NCBI GenBank assembly: GCA_003556835.1
Contig: PWQG01000169.1
Span: 1-8,897, forward strand
Direction: 5' to 3'
Length of the DNA stretch: 8,897 nucleotides
Origin: Gammaproteobacteria bacterium
GTDB lineage: Bacteria; Pseudomonadota; Gammaproteobacteria; Pseudomonadales; Pseudohongiellaceae
The translations under genes were made by a program, and so were the position numbers. Below are positions 1 through 6,820 of the stretch, piece by piece (the stretch's first letter is position 1; every line of letters starts with the position of its first letter). The notes under the pieces are model-generated. The model saw only the letters and a program-made list of their open reading frames with translations, searched no databases and was not told where the DNA came from.

Positions 1-885
1 CGCTTTGAAAACGGTCAATCCATCGGCTTGACAAAGGGCAGCAAGCTTCGGGACCGGGTCTTGAAGTACAATGGCGAGCTGCAGAAAGGCTGGCAGGATG
101 TAGCGACTGCGCTGCCCGTCCAACTCTTTAATAATGACAGCTTTTCACTGCTGGATGGAGGAGGAAGAGTCAGGCGGCAGTTTCTCAATTGGGGAGTGTT
201 CCACGTGGAACATCACTTCCTGCGCCACTGGCGGCAACAACAGCAGGCTTTGAAGCAACGTAACGCCTTATTAAAGGCTCGTGATGCTGACAAGAGCTTC
301 GTGCAGCGACTTGCGCCATGGACAGAACAGTTTTGTGCGCATTCTGAGCTTGTTTCGAAATACCGCCAAGAATACGTAGGCCGATTGATAAAGGAGCTCG
401 AAGCCTGTCTACCTGCATTGCTTCCGTCCATCGCAGAGCAGCTTACTGTTGAATATCATCCCGGCTGGGATGTAACTCGAAGTCTTCTTGAGGTTCTTGA
501 TGAGGCTTTTGATCGTGAACGTAGATACGGATCGACTCAATTTGGTCCCCATAGGGCGGACCTGTTGTTGCGGGTTGAAGGTCAGGCCGCTTCTGATGTG
601 CTTTCCCGAGGTCAACAGAAGCTTCTTGCCAGCGCACTGAAACTGGCGCAGATCCGGATACAGAAGCAACAGGGTGCGCATCAATTGGTAATTTTGATTG
701 ATGATCTTGCGGCGGAATTGGATACGAATAATGCTGCCAGGCTGCTGGATATTTTGCTCGCAGAAAATCTGCAAACCTTCGCAACAGCTGTAACGGAAAA
801 GGATATCCCGGAGATCACCCAGGCTCATATTGCTACGAGAACAAGAAAGTTTCACGTGGAACATGGTAAAATTAGCAAGATATAG
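1..885 (+). CDS. recF: DNA replication and repair protein RecF (5' partial)
   Basis: RecF is a cytoplasmic SMC/ABC-type ATPase that works with RecO and RecR to load RecA at single-strand gaps and stalled forks. The frame is open from base 1, so the gene starts before the window; 294 residues are visible. Aligned from memory to E. coli RecF, about 75 residues are missing, including the Walker A loop. Visible family hallmarks are GLTKGSKLR near residue 9, LPVQLFNNDSF (about 38-48), WGVFHVE (about 64-70), ALKQRNALL, the QFGPHRADL block near 180, the ABC signature LSRGQQKLL at 201-209 and Walker B VILIDDLAAELD near 230-241. The stop lies 40 bases before gyrB, consistent with a dnaA-dnaN-recF-gyrB cluster. 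Base composition looks lower in GC than in the genes to the right. Two parS-like sites lie within the coding sequence. The identification is secure. Confidence 0.97.
   Translation, partial: RFENGQSIGLTKGSKLRDRVLKYNGELQKGWQDVATALPVQLFNNDSFSLLDGGGRVRRQFLNWGVFHVEHHFLRHWRQQQQALKQRNALLKARDADKSFVQRLAPWTEQFCAHSELVSKYRQEYVGRLIKELEACLPALLPSIAEQLTVEYHPGWDVTRSLLEVLDEAFDRERRYGSTQFGPHRADLLLRVEGQAASDVLSRGQQKLLASALKLAQIRIQKQQGAHQLVILIDDLAAELDTNNAARLLDILLAENLQTFATAVTEKDIPEITQAHIATRTRKFHVEHGKISKI
197..212. promoter_or_regulatory. parS: parS site (ParB-binding palindrome) inside recF
   Basis: TGTTCCACGTGGAACA is a perfect 16-bp palindrome. It matches the widespread bacterial parS consensus TGTTTCACGTGAAACA at 14 of 16 positions and is the version I associate with Pseudomonas chromosomes. 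parS sites nucleate ParB (Spo0J) for origin segregation and cluster near oriC, which fits the position beside recF-gyrB. It lies in frame within the codons for the RecF motif WGVFHVE. Palindrome and location are seen directly; ParB binding is inferred. Confidence 0.85.
848..863. promoter_or_regulatory. parS: second parS-like site at the recF 3' end
   Basis: AGTTTCACGTGGAACA differs from the perfect site at 197-212 at two positions (first and fifth bases) and keeps the CACGTG core. The right half-site is identical; the left half resembles the TTTCAC form of the general consensus. It lies 651 bases from the first copy and about 62 bases before the gyrB start codon. It encodes FHVEH in the C-terminal tail of RecF. 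It is likely a functional but imperfect parS; binding is inferred. Confidence 0.65.
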
Positions 886-892
886 CCGCCAA

Positions 893-898
893 GATAAT
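893..898 (+). promoter_or_regulatory. possible -10 element before gyrB
   Basis: GATAAT in the recF-gyrB gap matches five of six bases of the sigma-70 -10 consensus and would give a leader of roughly 20 bases. No convincing -35 hexamer lies 16-18 bases upstream, so this is a weak call. If real, the promoter would begin about 30 bases after the second parS-like site. Confidence 0.2.
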
Positions 899-925
899 TC
901 AGGACAAACCGGCTAGGGAGAAAAT

Positions 926-3346
926 ATGACTGAGGAAACCACTTACGACTCGACCAGTATCAAAGTCCTTAAAGGGCTTGATGCTGTTCGCAAACGTCCA
1001 GGCATGTACATCGGTGATACCGATGATGGGACGGGTCTTCACCACATGGTTTTCGAATTGGTGGACAACTCCATCGACGAAGCCCTCGCCGGCCATTGCG
1101 ACACCGTCCGTGTAATCATCCATCCAGGTGAATCCATCACTGTGATGGATAACGGACGTGGTATTCCGACGGAGATGCACGAAGAAGGCGTTTCCGCCGC
1201 TGAAGTCATCATGACCGTACTGCACGCAGGTGGTAAGTTCGACGACAACAGCTACAAAGTATCCGGTGGATTGCACGGTGTGGGTGTTTCCGTTGTGAAT
1301 GCCCTGTCCGAGGAGCTCAAGCTGACGATTCGCCGCGAAGGCAAAGTTCATGAGCAGGAGTATCGGGATGGTGTGCCCCAGGCTCCCCTGAAGGTGGTGG
1401 GTGATACGGATAGCTCGGGAACATCCTGTTTTTTCCGCCCTTCCAAGGAAACTTTTTCCAGCATCGAGTTCCATTACGACATTCTTGCCAAGAAACTGCG
1501 CGAACTCGCCTTCCTCAATGCGGGCGTGGCCATCGAATTGACAGATGAGCGTAGCGGAAAGAGTGAGCTGTTTCGCTACGAGGGCGGGCTCAATGCCTTT
1601 GTCGATTTCCTGAACAAAAACAAAACTCCGGTCAATAGCAAGATTTTCCATTTCCTTGCAGAGCGCCCCGACGGCACATCAGTGGAAATAGCCATGCAGT
1701 GGAATGATGGCTACCAGGAAAACATCTTTGCCTACACCAATAATATCCCACAAAAGGACGGTGGTACCCATCTTGCGGGTTTCCGCAGTGCCCTAACCCG
1801 CGTGTTGAAGACCTATATCGACAAGGAACTGGCTGCAAAAAAAGGTAAGGAAATCACTACCAGCGGGGATGACGCACGGGAAGGCTTGACCGCGATTGTG
1901 TCCGTCAAGGTTCCCGACCCCAAATTCTCTTCACAGACAAAAGACAAGCTAGTCTCCTCGGAAGTGAAAACGGTGGTCGAGCAGGAGATGCATGAACATT
2001 TCAATGACTACCTGCTAGAGAACCCAAATGATGCCAAGCAGATCGTCAATAAGATGCTCGATGCTGCGCGTGCGCGCGAGGCTGCCCGTAAAGCTCGGGA
2101 AATGACCCGTCGAAAAGGTGCCCTGGACGTTGCAGGTCTGCCAGGCAAACTGGCGGATTGTCAGGAAAAAGATCCTTCACTCTCGGAAATCTATATCGTG
2201 GAGGGTGACTCGGCCGGCGGATCCGCCAAACAGGGCCGGAACCGGAAAAACCAGGCCATACTTCCGCTCAAGGGTAAAATCCTGAACGTTGAAAAGGCGC
2301 GGTTCGACAAGATGCTGAGTTCCGCCGAAATCGGAACCCTGATCAAGGCACTGGGTTGCGGCATTGGCAAGGATGAGTTCAATCCCGAATCCCTGCGGTA
2401 TCACAACATCATCATCATGACCGATGCTGATGTGGACGGTTCCCACATCCGTACCCTGCTCCTGACATTCTTCTTCCGCCAGATGCGGGAGTTGGTCGAA
2501 CGGGGCCATGTCTATATTGCACAGCCCCCGCTCTACAAGGTCCGAAAGGGAAAGCAGGAACAATACCTGAAGGATGACGATGAGCTGGCCGCCTACCAGA
2601 CCCAGATTGCGCTTGATGGCGCCAGTCTTTACGTCAATCCGAATGCACCGGCCATTGCCGGAGATGCGCTGGAAGCGATCGTCAATCAGTACAATCATGC
2701 CTGGAGCATCATCCAACGCCTCAACCGGCTGTATCCGCCGGAGATTCTTGAGTCGATGATCTATACCCGCCCTCTTCCGGTGGATTCGCTTGATAGCGCC
2801 ACGGTCGAGCAATGGTCGATCGAATTGCTGGAGACCTTGAAAGAAATTCATCCCAAGACAAGCGAAAACTACGTTTTCTCACTGGACGAAGATTCTGAAC
2901 GGCATATCTTCCTCCCGGTCGTGAAATATTCTTTGCACGGTCTGGTTCGGGATTACCAGTTTAGCAAGGACTTCTTCCAGTCGGGTGAATATCGTGCGCT
3001 GACCGGGCTCGGCAAGACCCTGGATGGGCTTATCGATACCGGGGCATTTGTTCAGCGTGGAGAACGAAAACAGGAAGTTGATAGTTTTCCTGAGGCATTA
3101 CAGTGGCTTACTGCGGACGCGATGCGAGGCCACTACCTGCAACGCTATAAGGGCCTGGGTGAGATGAATCCGGACCAACTCTGGGACACCACCATGAACC
3201 CGGATACACGGCGTATGCTTCAGGTCACGATAGAAGATGCCATCAGTGCTGATCAGTTGTTCACGACGCTTATGGGTGATCATGTTGATCCGCGTCGTGA
3301 ATTTATTGAGGCGAATGCGCTGGCAGCGCAGAACCTGGATATTTGA
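926..3346 (+). CDS. gyrB: DNA gyrase subunit B
   Basis: ATPase subunit of DNA gyrase (A2B2), which introduces negative supercoils into DNA in the cytoplasm. At 806 residues it matches E. coli GyrB (804) and includes the C-terminal-half insertion typical of Gram-negative GyrB. The N-terminal GHKL ATPase shows catalytic E44 and N48 in ELVDNSIDEALAGH, D75 in the DNGRGIP loop, and GGLHGVGVSVVNALS (114-128). R137 corresponds to the E. coli aminocoumarin-contact residue R136. QTKDKL marks the transducer lysine loop. The TOPRIM metal site has E426 in IVEGDSAGG and D500, D502 and D504 in TDADVDGS. The C-terminal QRYKGLGEMNPDQLW motif is present. The start is supported by AGGGAG at 915-920, five bases before the ATG. 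It probably shares transcripts with recF and may also have its own promoter. It converges on the plsC-like gene. Nothing is missing or broken. Confidence 0.99.
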   Translation: MTEETTYDSTSIKVLKGLDAVRKRPGMYIGDTDDGTGLHHMVFELVDNSIDEALAGHCDTVRVIIHPGESITVMDNGRGIPTEMHEEGVSAAEVIMTVLHAGGKFDDNSYKVSGGLHGVGVSVVNALSEELKLTIRREGKVHEQEYRDGVPQAPLKVVGDTDSSGTSCFFRPSKETFSSIEFHYDILAKKLRELAFLNAGVAIELTDERSGKSELFRYEGGLNAFVDFLNKNKTPVNSKIFHFLAERPDGTSVEIAMQWNDGYQENIFAYTNNIPQKDGGTHLAGFRSALTRVLKTYIDKELAAKKGKEITTSGDDAREGLTAIVSVKVPDPKFSSQTKDKLVSSEVKTVVEQEMHEHFNDYLLENPNDAKQIVNKMLDAARAREAARKAREMTRRKGALDVAGLPGKLADCQEKDPSLSEIYIVEGDSAGGSAKQGRNRKNQAILPLKGKILNVEKARFDKMLSSAEIGTLIKALGCGIGKDEFNPESLRYHNIIIMTDADVDGSHIRTLLLTFFFRQMRELVERGHVYIAQPPLYKVRKGKQEQYLKDDDELAAYQTQIALDGASLYVNPNAPAIAGDALEAIVNQYNHAWSIIQRLNRLYPPEILESMIYTRPLPVDSLDSATVEQWSIELLETLKEIHPKTSENYVFSLDEDSERHIFLPVVKYSLHGLVRDYQFSKDFFQSGEYRALTGLGKTLDGLIDTGAFVQRGERKQEVDSFPEALQWLTADAMRGHYLQRYKGLGEMNPDQLWDTTMNPDTRRMLQVTIEDAISADQLFTTLMGDHVDPRREFIEANALAAQNLDI

Positions 3347-3364
3347 AAGCAGCCATATAGCGCC

Positions 3365-3404
3365 GCCTGGAGCAAGGCTAGTGATTACTTGCTATGCTCC
3401 AGGC
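3365..3404. terminator. hairpin between convergent gyrB and plsC-like genes
   Basis: GCCTGGAGCA (3365-3374) is exactly complementary to TGCTCCAGGC (3395-3404), giving a 10-bp perfect stem with a 20-base loop. The stem lies 18 bases after the gyrB stop, and the stop codon of the plsC-like gene (3385-3387) falls in the loop, so the distal arm is also coding. Neither strand has a clear U-tract after the stem, so it is not a textbook intrinsic terminator. It may still end or stabilise transcripts from both sides. Confidence 0.5.
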
Positions 3405-4113
3405 CCAGCTCTGGAAGGTGCTTGTCGAACCACTCATCACATTCAGCGGCGATCTCGCGCGCACTGCGACCAACCGAAGGGATGGCTGGGCCGATGATGA
3501 CCCGTACCGTTCCCGGCTTCTTCAACATGGAGCCGGCGGGCCAACACTTCCCGGCATCGTGAATCACCGGTACAACCCCTGCTCCACTGGAAGCGGCCAA
3601 TTGCGCACCACCTCTGGAAAAACGGCCGATATGGCCGGGCCGCGAGCGGGTGCCTTCTGGAAACACCAGCACCGACATGCCCGAAGCAATCCGCTCCTGC
3701 CCCTGCTTTAGCAAGGATTTCATTGCTTCCCGGGGCCGGCTACGATCAATCGCAATTGGCTTTTGCAGGCGCAGCGCCCATCCCCAGAACGGGATGCGGA
3801 GCAACTCTTTCTTCAGGATGGGTACCACCGGGGCGAACAGCTGATAGAGAAATATTGTCTCCCAGGTGCTCTGGTGATTACTGATCACCACCACGGGCTG
3901 ATCATCCGGTACGTTCTCTTCCCCTTCCACCTCGTAGCGTATGCCGCAGGTCAGTGTCGCCAGACCCACCACCAGGCGGCACCACAGCCCATAGAACCAG
4001 GATCGGGTTTGCGGCGCTAAGGCCCAGAAGACGGCCATGACCACAACCGCGACTATGAATGTGAGTCCTGCGTAACCGAGGGAAAATAGAGAAGAGCGTA
4101 AACGCATCATCAT
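3385..4113 (-). CDS. plsC: 1-acyl-sn-glycerol-3-phosphate acyltransferase (PlsC-like)
   Basis: Inner-membrane enzyme expected to acylate lysophosphatidic acid at sn-2 to give phosphatidic acid, the phospholipid precursor. From the chosen ATG it is 242 residues, close to E. coli PlsC (245). A hydrophobic N-terminal segment spans about residues 9-33. Family blocks follow in order: NHQSTWE with H80 and E85, the motif II region FWGWALRLQKPIAIDR (109-124), FPEGTRS (151-157) and VVPVIHDAG (180-188). The catalytic box reads H-x4-E rather than the usual H-x4-D. The start is uncertain: three ATG codons in a row begin four bases after the gmhB stop, suggesting translational coupling. The GGAGAG at 4127-4132 lies 13 bases upstream, rather far. 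A longer TTG start at 4146 would overlap gmhB and is less likely. It is the last gene of the glyQ-glyS-gmhB operon. The positional counterpart in Pseudomonas is called lptA; which paralogue this is cannot be told here. Confidence 0.9.
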   Translation of the reverse strand: MMMRLRSSLFSLGYAGLTFIVAVVVMAVFWALAPQTRSWFYGLWCRLVVGLATLTCGIRYEVEGEENVPDDQPVVVISNHQSTWETIFLYQLFAPVVPILKKELLRIPFWGWALRLQKPIAIDRSRPREAMKSLLKQGQERIASGMSVLVFPEGTRSRPGHIGRFSRGGAQLAASSGAGVVPVIHDAGKCWPAGSMLKKPGTVRVIIGPAIPSVGRSAREIAAECDEWFDKHLPELGLEHSK

Positions 4114-4117
4114 GGTG

Positions 4118-4705
4118 TCAATGTATCTCTCCGGGGTGCTCACCAAGTAGTACCCGAGTAAATTCTTCCAGGCTGGAATAGATGTCCGTGCTCTGCAATA
4201 GGTCCGGCCTGGACTCTCTCAGTGTTGCCAGTGTCTGCTCGCCCTTTCCGGTTCGAACGAGAGTCGGCCGACAGCCCGCTGCCAGGGCAGCTTCAAGATC
4301 CGCGAGACTGTCCCCGACAAAAGCAGCGTCCTTCAACGGAAGAGCAACACTTTCCTCAATCTGCCGCAACAGTCCGATGCCTGGTTTGCGACAGTCACAA
4401 CCCTCTTCGGGGCCATGGGGGCAGTAGAATATGGCATCCAGTGTTCCACCATGTTCAGCCACGAGTTCAAACAGACGATGATGCATGGCGAGCAGGGTTT
4501 CTTCGTCAAACAGCCCCCGCGCAAGCCCGGACTGATTGGTCGCCACCGCGATGGTATAGCCGGCGCGGCTCAGTCGCGCAATGGCTTCGATACTGCCCCG
4601 GATCGGAACCCACTCGTCCAGGGACTTCACATATTCCACGGAATCTTCATTGATGACGCCATCCCGGTCGAGGATCAGCAATTGTTCCCTGTCCGGGCTT
4701 GTCAT
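4118..4705 (-). CDS. gmhB: D-glycero-beta-D-manno-heptose 1,7-bisphosphate 7-phosphatase
   Basis: HAD-superfamily phosphatase that removes the 7-phosphate of heptose bisphosphate in the cytoplasmic pathway to ADP-heptose, used for the LPS inner core. The protein has 195 residues. The HAD nucleophile motif is ILDRDGVIN, with D13 as nucleophile and D15 as acid/base. Motif II is ATNQSG (55-60) and the late aspartate is D132 in FVGDS. The zinc ligands C95, H97, C103 and C105 appear in CPHGPEEGCDCRKP. The loop between the first and second ligand pairs is much shorter than in E. coli GmhB as I recall it. The ATG is supported by GGAG at 4713-4716, seven bases upstream. It begins 18 bases after glyS and its stop is four bases from the next gene, so it is a middle gene of the operon. 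A related histidinol phosphatase is the main alternative, but the small stand-alone size and context favour GmhB. Confidence 0.92.
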   Translation of the reverse strand: MTSPDREQLLILDRDGVINEDSVEYVKSLDEWVPIRGSIEAIARLSRAGYTIAVATNQSGLARGLFDEETLLAMHHRLFELVAEHGGTLDAIFYCPHGPEEGCDCRKPGIGLLRQIEESVALPLKDAAFVGDSLADLEAALAAGCRPTLVRTGKGEQTLATLRESRPDLLQSTDIYSSLEEFTRVLLGEHPGEIH

Positions 4706-4723
4706 ACGTGGACTCCGGTTGCC

Positions 4724-6805
4724 TTACTGGCTGCGATGAAGATGGGAGATGTCGGCTCCACGGAGAAACAGCGATCGTAGCTGCGCCAAGAGGGCGAGAC
4801 GATTGCTCCGGGTGGCCGGGTCTTCGTCCATCACCATGACTTCGTCAAAAAACCGGTCGATACTGTCCTTGCTGGCGGCCAGCTTCGCCAGGCCTTGACG
4901 ATAGTCGCCGGCGTCGAACAGAGGCAACACGGAAGCCTCAAGTTCGCCCAGTTTCGAAGCGAGGGCCTTCTCGGCCTCTTCCCGGAACAGTTCCGGCTTT
5001 ACCGCCTTGTCCCCTGCTCCAGTTTCCTTCTGCAGGATATTGGCCACGCGCTTGTTGGAGGCGGCCAAGGCTTCGCTCTCCGGCAGTTCGCAGAAATGAT
5101 GCACGGCGTGGATCCGGCGTGCAAAATCCAGCGGTCGACTTGGTCGCAACGCGAATACCGACTGGAACACATCTGCGCTCACGCCCTCGGACTGGTACCA
5201 GGCCCGGAACCGGTCCAGCATGAATCCGAATACCTGTTCATTGAGTTGCTCCGGATCCGTGTCACCGATACCGGAAAAGGCATTGCCCGCCTGGGCAACA
5301 CACTGTTGCAGGTCCAGATCCATTTCCTTTTCCACCAGGATCCGCAGTACCCCGAGTGAAGCGCGCCGCAACGCAAAGGGATCCTTGGATCCTGTCGGCG
5401 GTTGACCGATGGCGAACAGACCCACGATCGTGTCCAGCTTTTCCGCAATGGACAGGATGGCGCCGGTGCATGTCGAGGGTAGCTTGTCACCGGCGAAGCG
5501 CGGCTGATACTGTTCATTGAGGGCCAGCGCGAGTTCTTCGGGTTCCCCGTCATTGAGCGCGTAATAGTAGGCCATGATGCCCTGCAGCTCGGGGAATTCT
5601 GAAACCATTAGTGTAAGAAGGTCGCACTTGGCCAGCTCACCGGCGCGCCGGGCCAGTTCCACATCGGAGTCGCACTGTTCCGCAATCCAGGCGGCCAGTT
5701 TCGCCACGCGTTGGCTCTTTTCGAAAACGGTGCCCAGTTCTTTCTGAAAAACGATGTTCTTCAGACGCTCGCGCTGTGATTCAAGTGATTTGCGCGCGTC
5801 GCTTTCAAAAAAGAAAGCCGCATCCGCCAACCTGGGACGTATGACCCTTTCGTTTCCGGTGATGACCTGTTCAGGATCCTTGCTTTCGATATTGCTGACC
5901 GTAATAAAGTATGGAAGAAGCTTCTTTTTCTCATCGATCAGGTAGAAACATTTCTGGTGACTCTTCATCGAAGAGATCAGGGCTTCGGCAGGCACGTCCA
6001 GGAAGTGTTCTTCAAAGCGTCCGATCAGGGAAACCGGCCACTCCACAAGACTGGTCACCTCTTCGAGCAGATCCTCCTCGATCACAACTTCAGCCTTGTA
6101 CTGCTCGCCCAGGGCCTTGATCTGTTCGCGAATCCGCTCCTTGCGCAGATCATGGTCGGCGATCACATGGCCCGCGTAGAGCGCATCCTTGTATTGACCT
6201 GCTGACTCGATGCGGATCGGGTCGGGATGGTGGAAACGGTGGGCGTGAGTGATGTGCCCACTGGCAATGCCAAGCACTTCACCTTCAATCAACTCTTCGC
6301 CGAGCAGCATCAGTACCCAATATACAGGGCGTACGAATTCTTCTCGTTTGCTACCCCATCGCATTTTCTTTGGAATGGGCAGTTTCGCCAGACTCTGGTT
6401 GACGATACCGGGAATAAGATCGGCAGCATCCCGGCCTTTCTTTTCGGCCCGATAGACAAGCTTTTCGGCGCCATCCTTTTCCGCGGTTTCCAGCTCGGAC
6501 ACAGCCACGCCACAGGAGCGGGCGAATCCTTCCGCTGCGCGGGTTACCTGGCCCTTTTCGTCGTAGGCGGCTTTCAGCGCAGGGCCGAATTTCTCGACGG
6601 TACGGTCTTCCTGCCGTAAAGGCACATCCTTGACCATCACCGCCAGTCGCCGCGGCGTGGCAAAAACGCGTGAATCTGTACCAGACAGTCCAGCTTCTTT
6701 CAGGCCAGCGAGGATGCCTTCCTGGAAAGCACGGGAAAGTGTACGCAGGGCCTTGGGCGGGAGTTCCGCACAGCCGAGCTCAATAATAAAATCTTTTGCA
6801 GCCAT
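4724..6805 (-). CDS. glyS: Glycyl-tRNA synthetase beta subunit
   Basis: Beta subunit of the bacterial alpha2beta2 glycyl-tRNA synthetase. It supplies tRNA recognition for the catalytic alpha subunit and is cytoplasmic. From the chosen ATG it has 693 residues (E. coli 689). Strong family blocks run the whole length: ELPPKALR (14-21), ATPRRLAVMV, SLAKLPIPKKMRWG, LLEEVTSLVEWP, RVIRPRLADAAFFF, LNEQYQPRFAGDKLPS, GSKDPFALRRASLGVLRI, and a C-terminal VMVMDEDPATRSNRL region belonging to the DALR-type anticodon-binding end. The ATG at 6805 is preferred over an in-frame TTG at 6817: conserved homology begins right after the ATG, GGCAGAG lies just upstream, and nothing like a ribosome binding site precedes the TTG. 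The ATG is 15 bases after the glyQ stop, so the two subunits are co-transcribed. No frameshift or gap is seen. Confidence 0.98.
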   Translation of the reverse strand: MAAKDFIIELGCAELPPKALRTLSRAFQEGILAGLKEAGLSGTDSRVFATPRRLAVMVKDVPLRQEDRTVEKFGPALKAAYDEKGQVTRAAEGFARSCGVAVSELETAEKDGAEKLVYRAEKKGRDAADLIPGIVNQSLAKLPIPKKMRWGSKREEFVRPVYWVLMLLGEELIEGEVLGIASGHITHAHRFHHPDPIRIESAGQYKDALYAGHVIADHDLRKERIREQIKALGEQYKAEVVIEEDLLEEVTSLVEWPVSLIGRFEEHFLDVPAEALISSMKSHQKCFYLIDEKKKLLPYFITVSNIESKDPEQVITGNERVIRPRLADAAFFFESDARKSLESQRERLKNIVFQKELGTVFEKSQRVAKLAAWIAEQCDSDVELARRAGELAKCDLLTLMVSEFPELQGIMAYYYALNDGEPEELALALNEQYQPRFAGDKLPSTCTGAILSIAEKLDTIVGLFAIGQPPTGSKDPFALRRASLGVLRILVEKEMDLDLQQCVAQAGNAFSGIGDTDPEQLNEQVFGFMLDRFRAWYQSEGVSADVFQSVFALRPSRPLDFARRIHAVHHFCELPESEALAASNKRVANILQKETGAGDKAVKPELFREEAEKALASKLGELEASVLPLFDAGDYRQGLAKLAASKDSIDRFFDEVMVMDEDPATRSNRLALLAQLRSLFLRGADISHLHRSQ

Positions 6806-6820
6806 GTTCTCTGCCAATAA

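Noticed and set aside
409..864. 151-codon antisense frame in recF
   Set aside because: It sits opposite the RecF ABC signature and Walker B; its opening MFHVKL is merely the complement of the parS-like palindrome.
899..1651. 250-codon open frame antisense to gyrB
   Set aside because: It lies wholly opposite strongly conserved gyrB coding sequence, has no recognisable domain, and is best explained as a shadow of biased codon use.
2177..2851. 224-codon open frame antisense to the gyrB TOPRIM region
   Set aside because: Same reasoning: it mirrors an unmistakable conserved gene and has no family similarity or plausible start signal.
4442..4457. Possible third parS site (TGTTCCAC within gmhB)
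   Set aside because: Only the left half-site matches; the following bases CATGTTCA do not resemble GTGGAACA.
6806..6817. TTG start for glyS four codons upstream
   Set aside because: No ribosome binding site precedes the TTG, whereas the ATG at 6805 has one nearby and fits the family's N-terminus.
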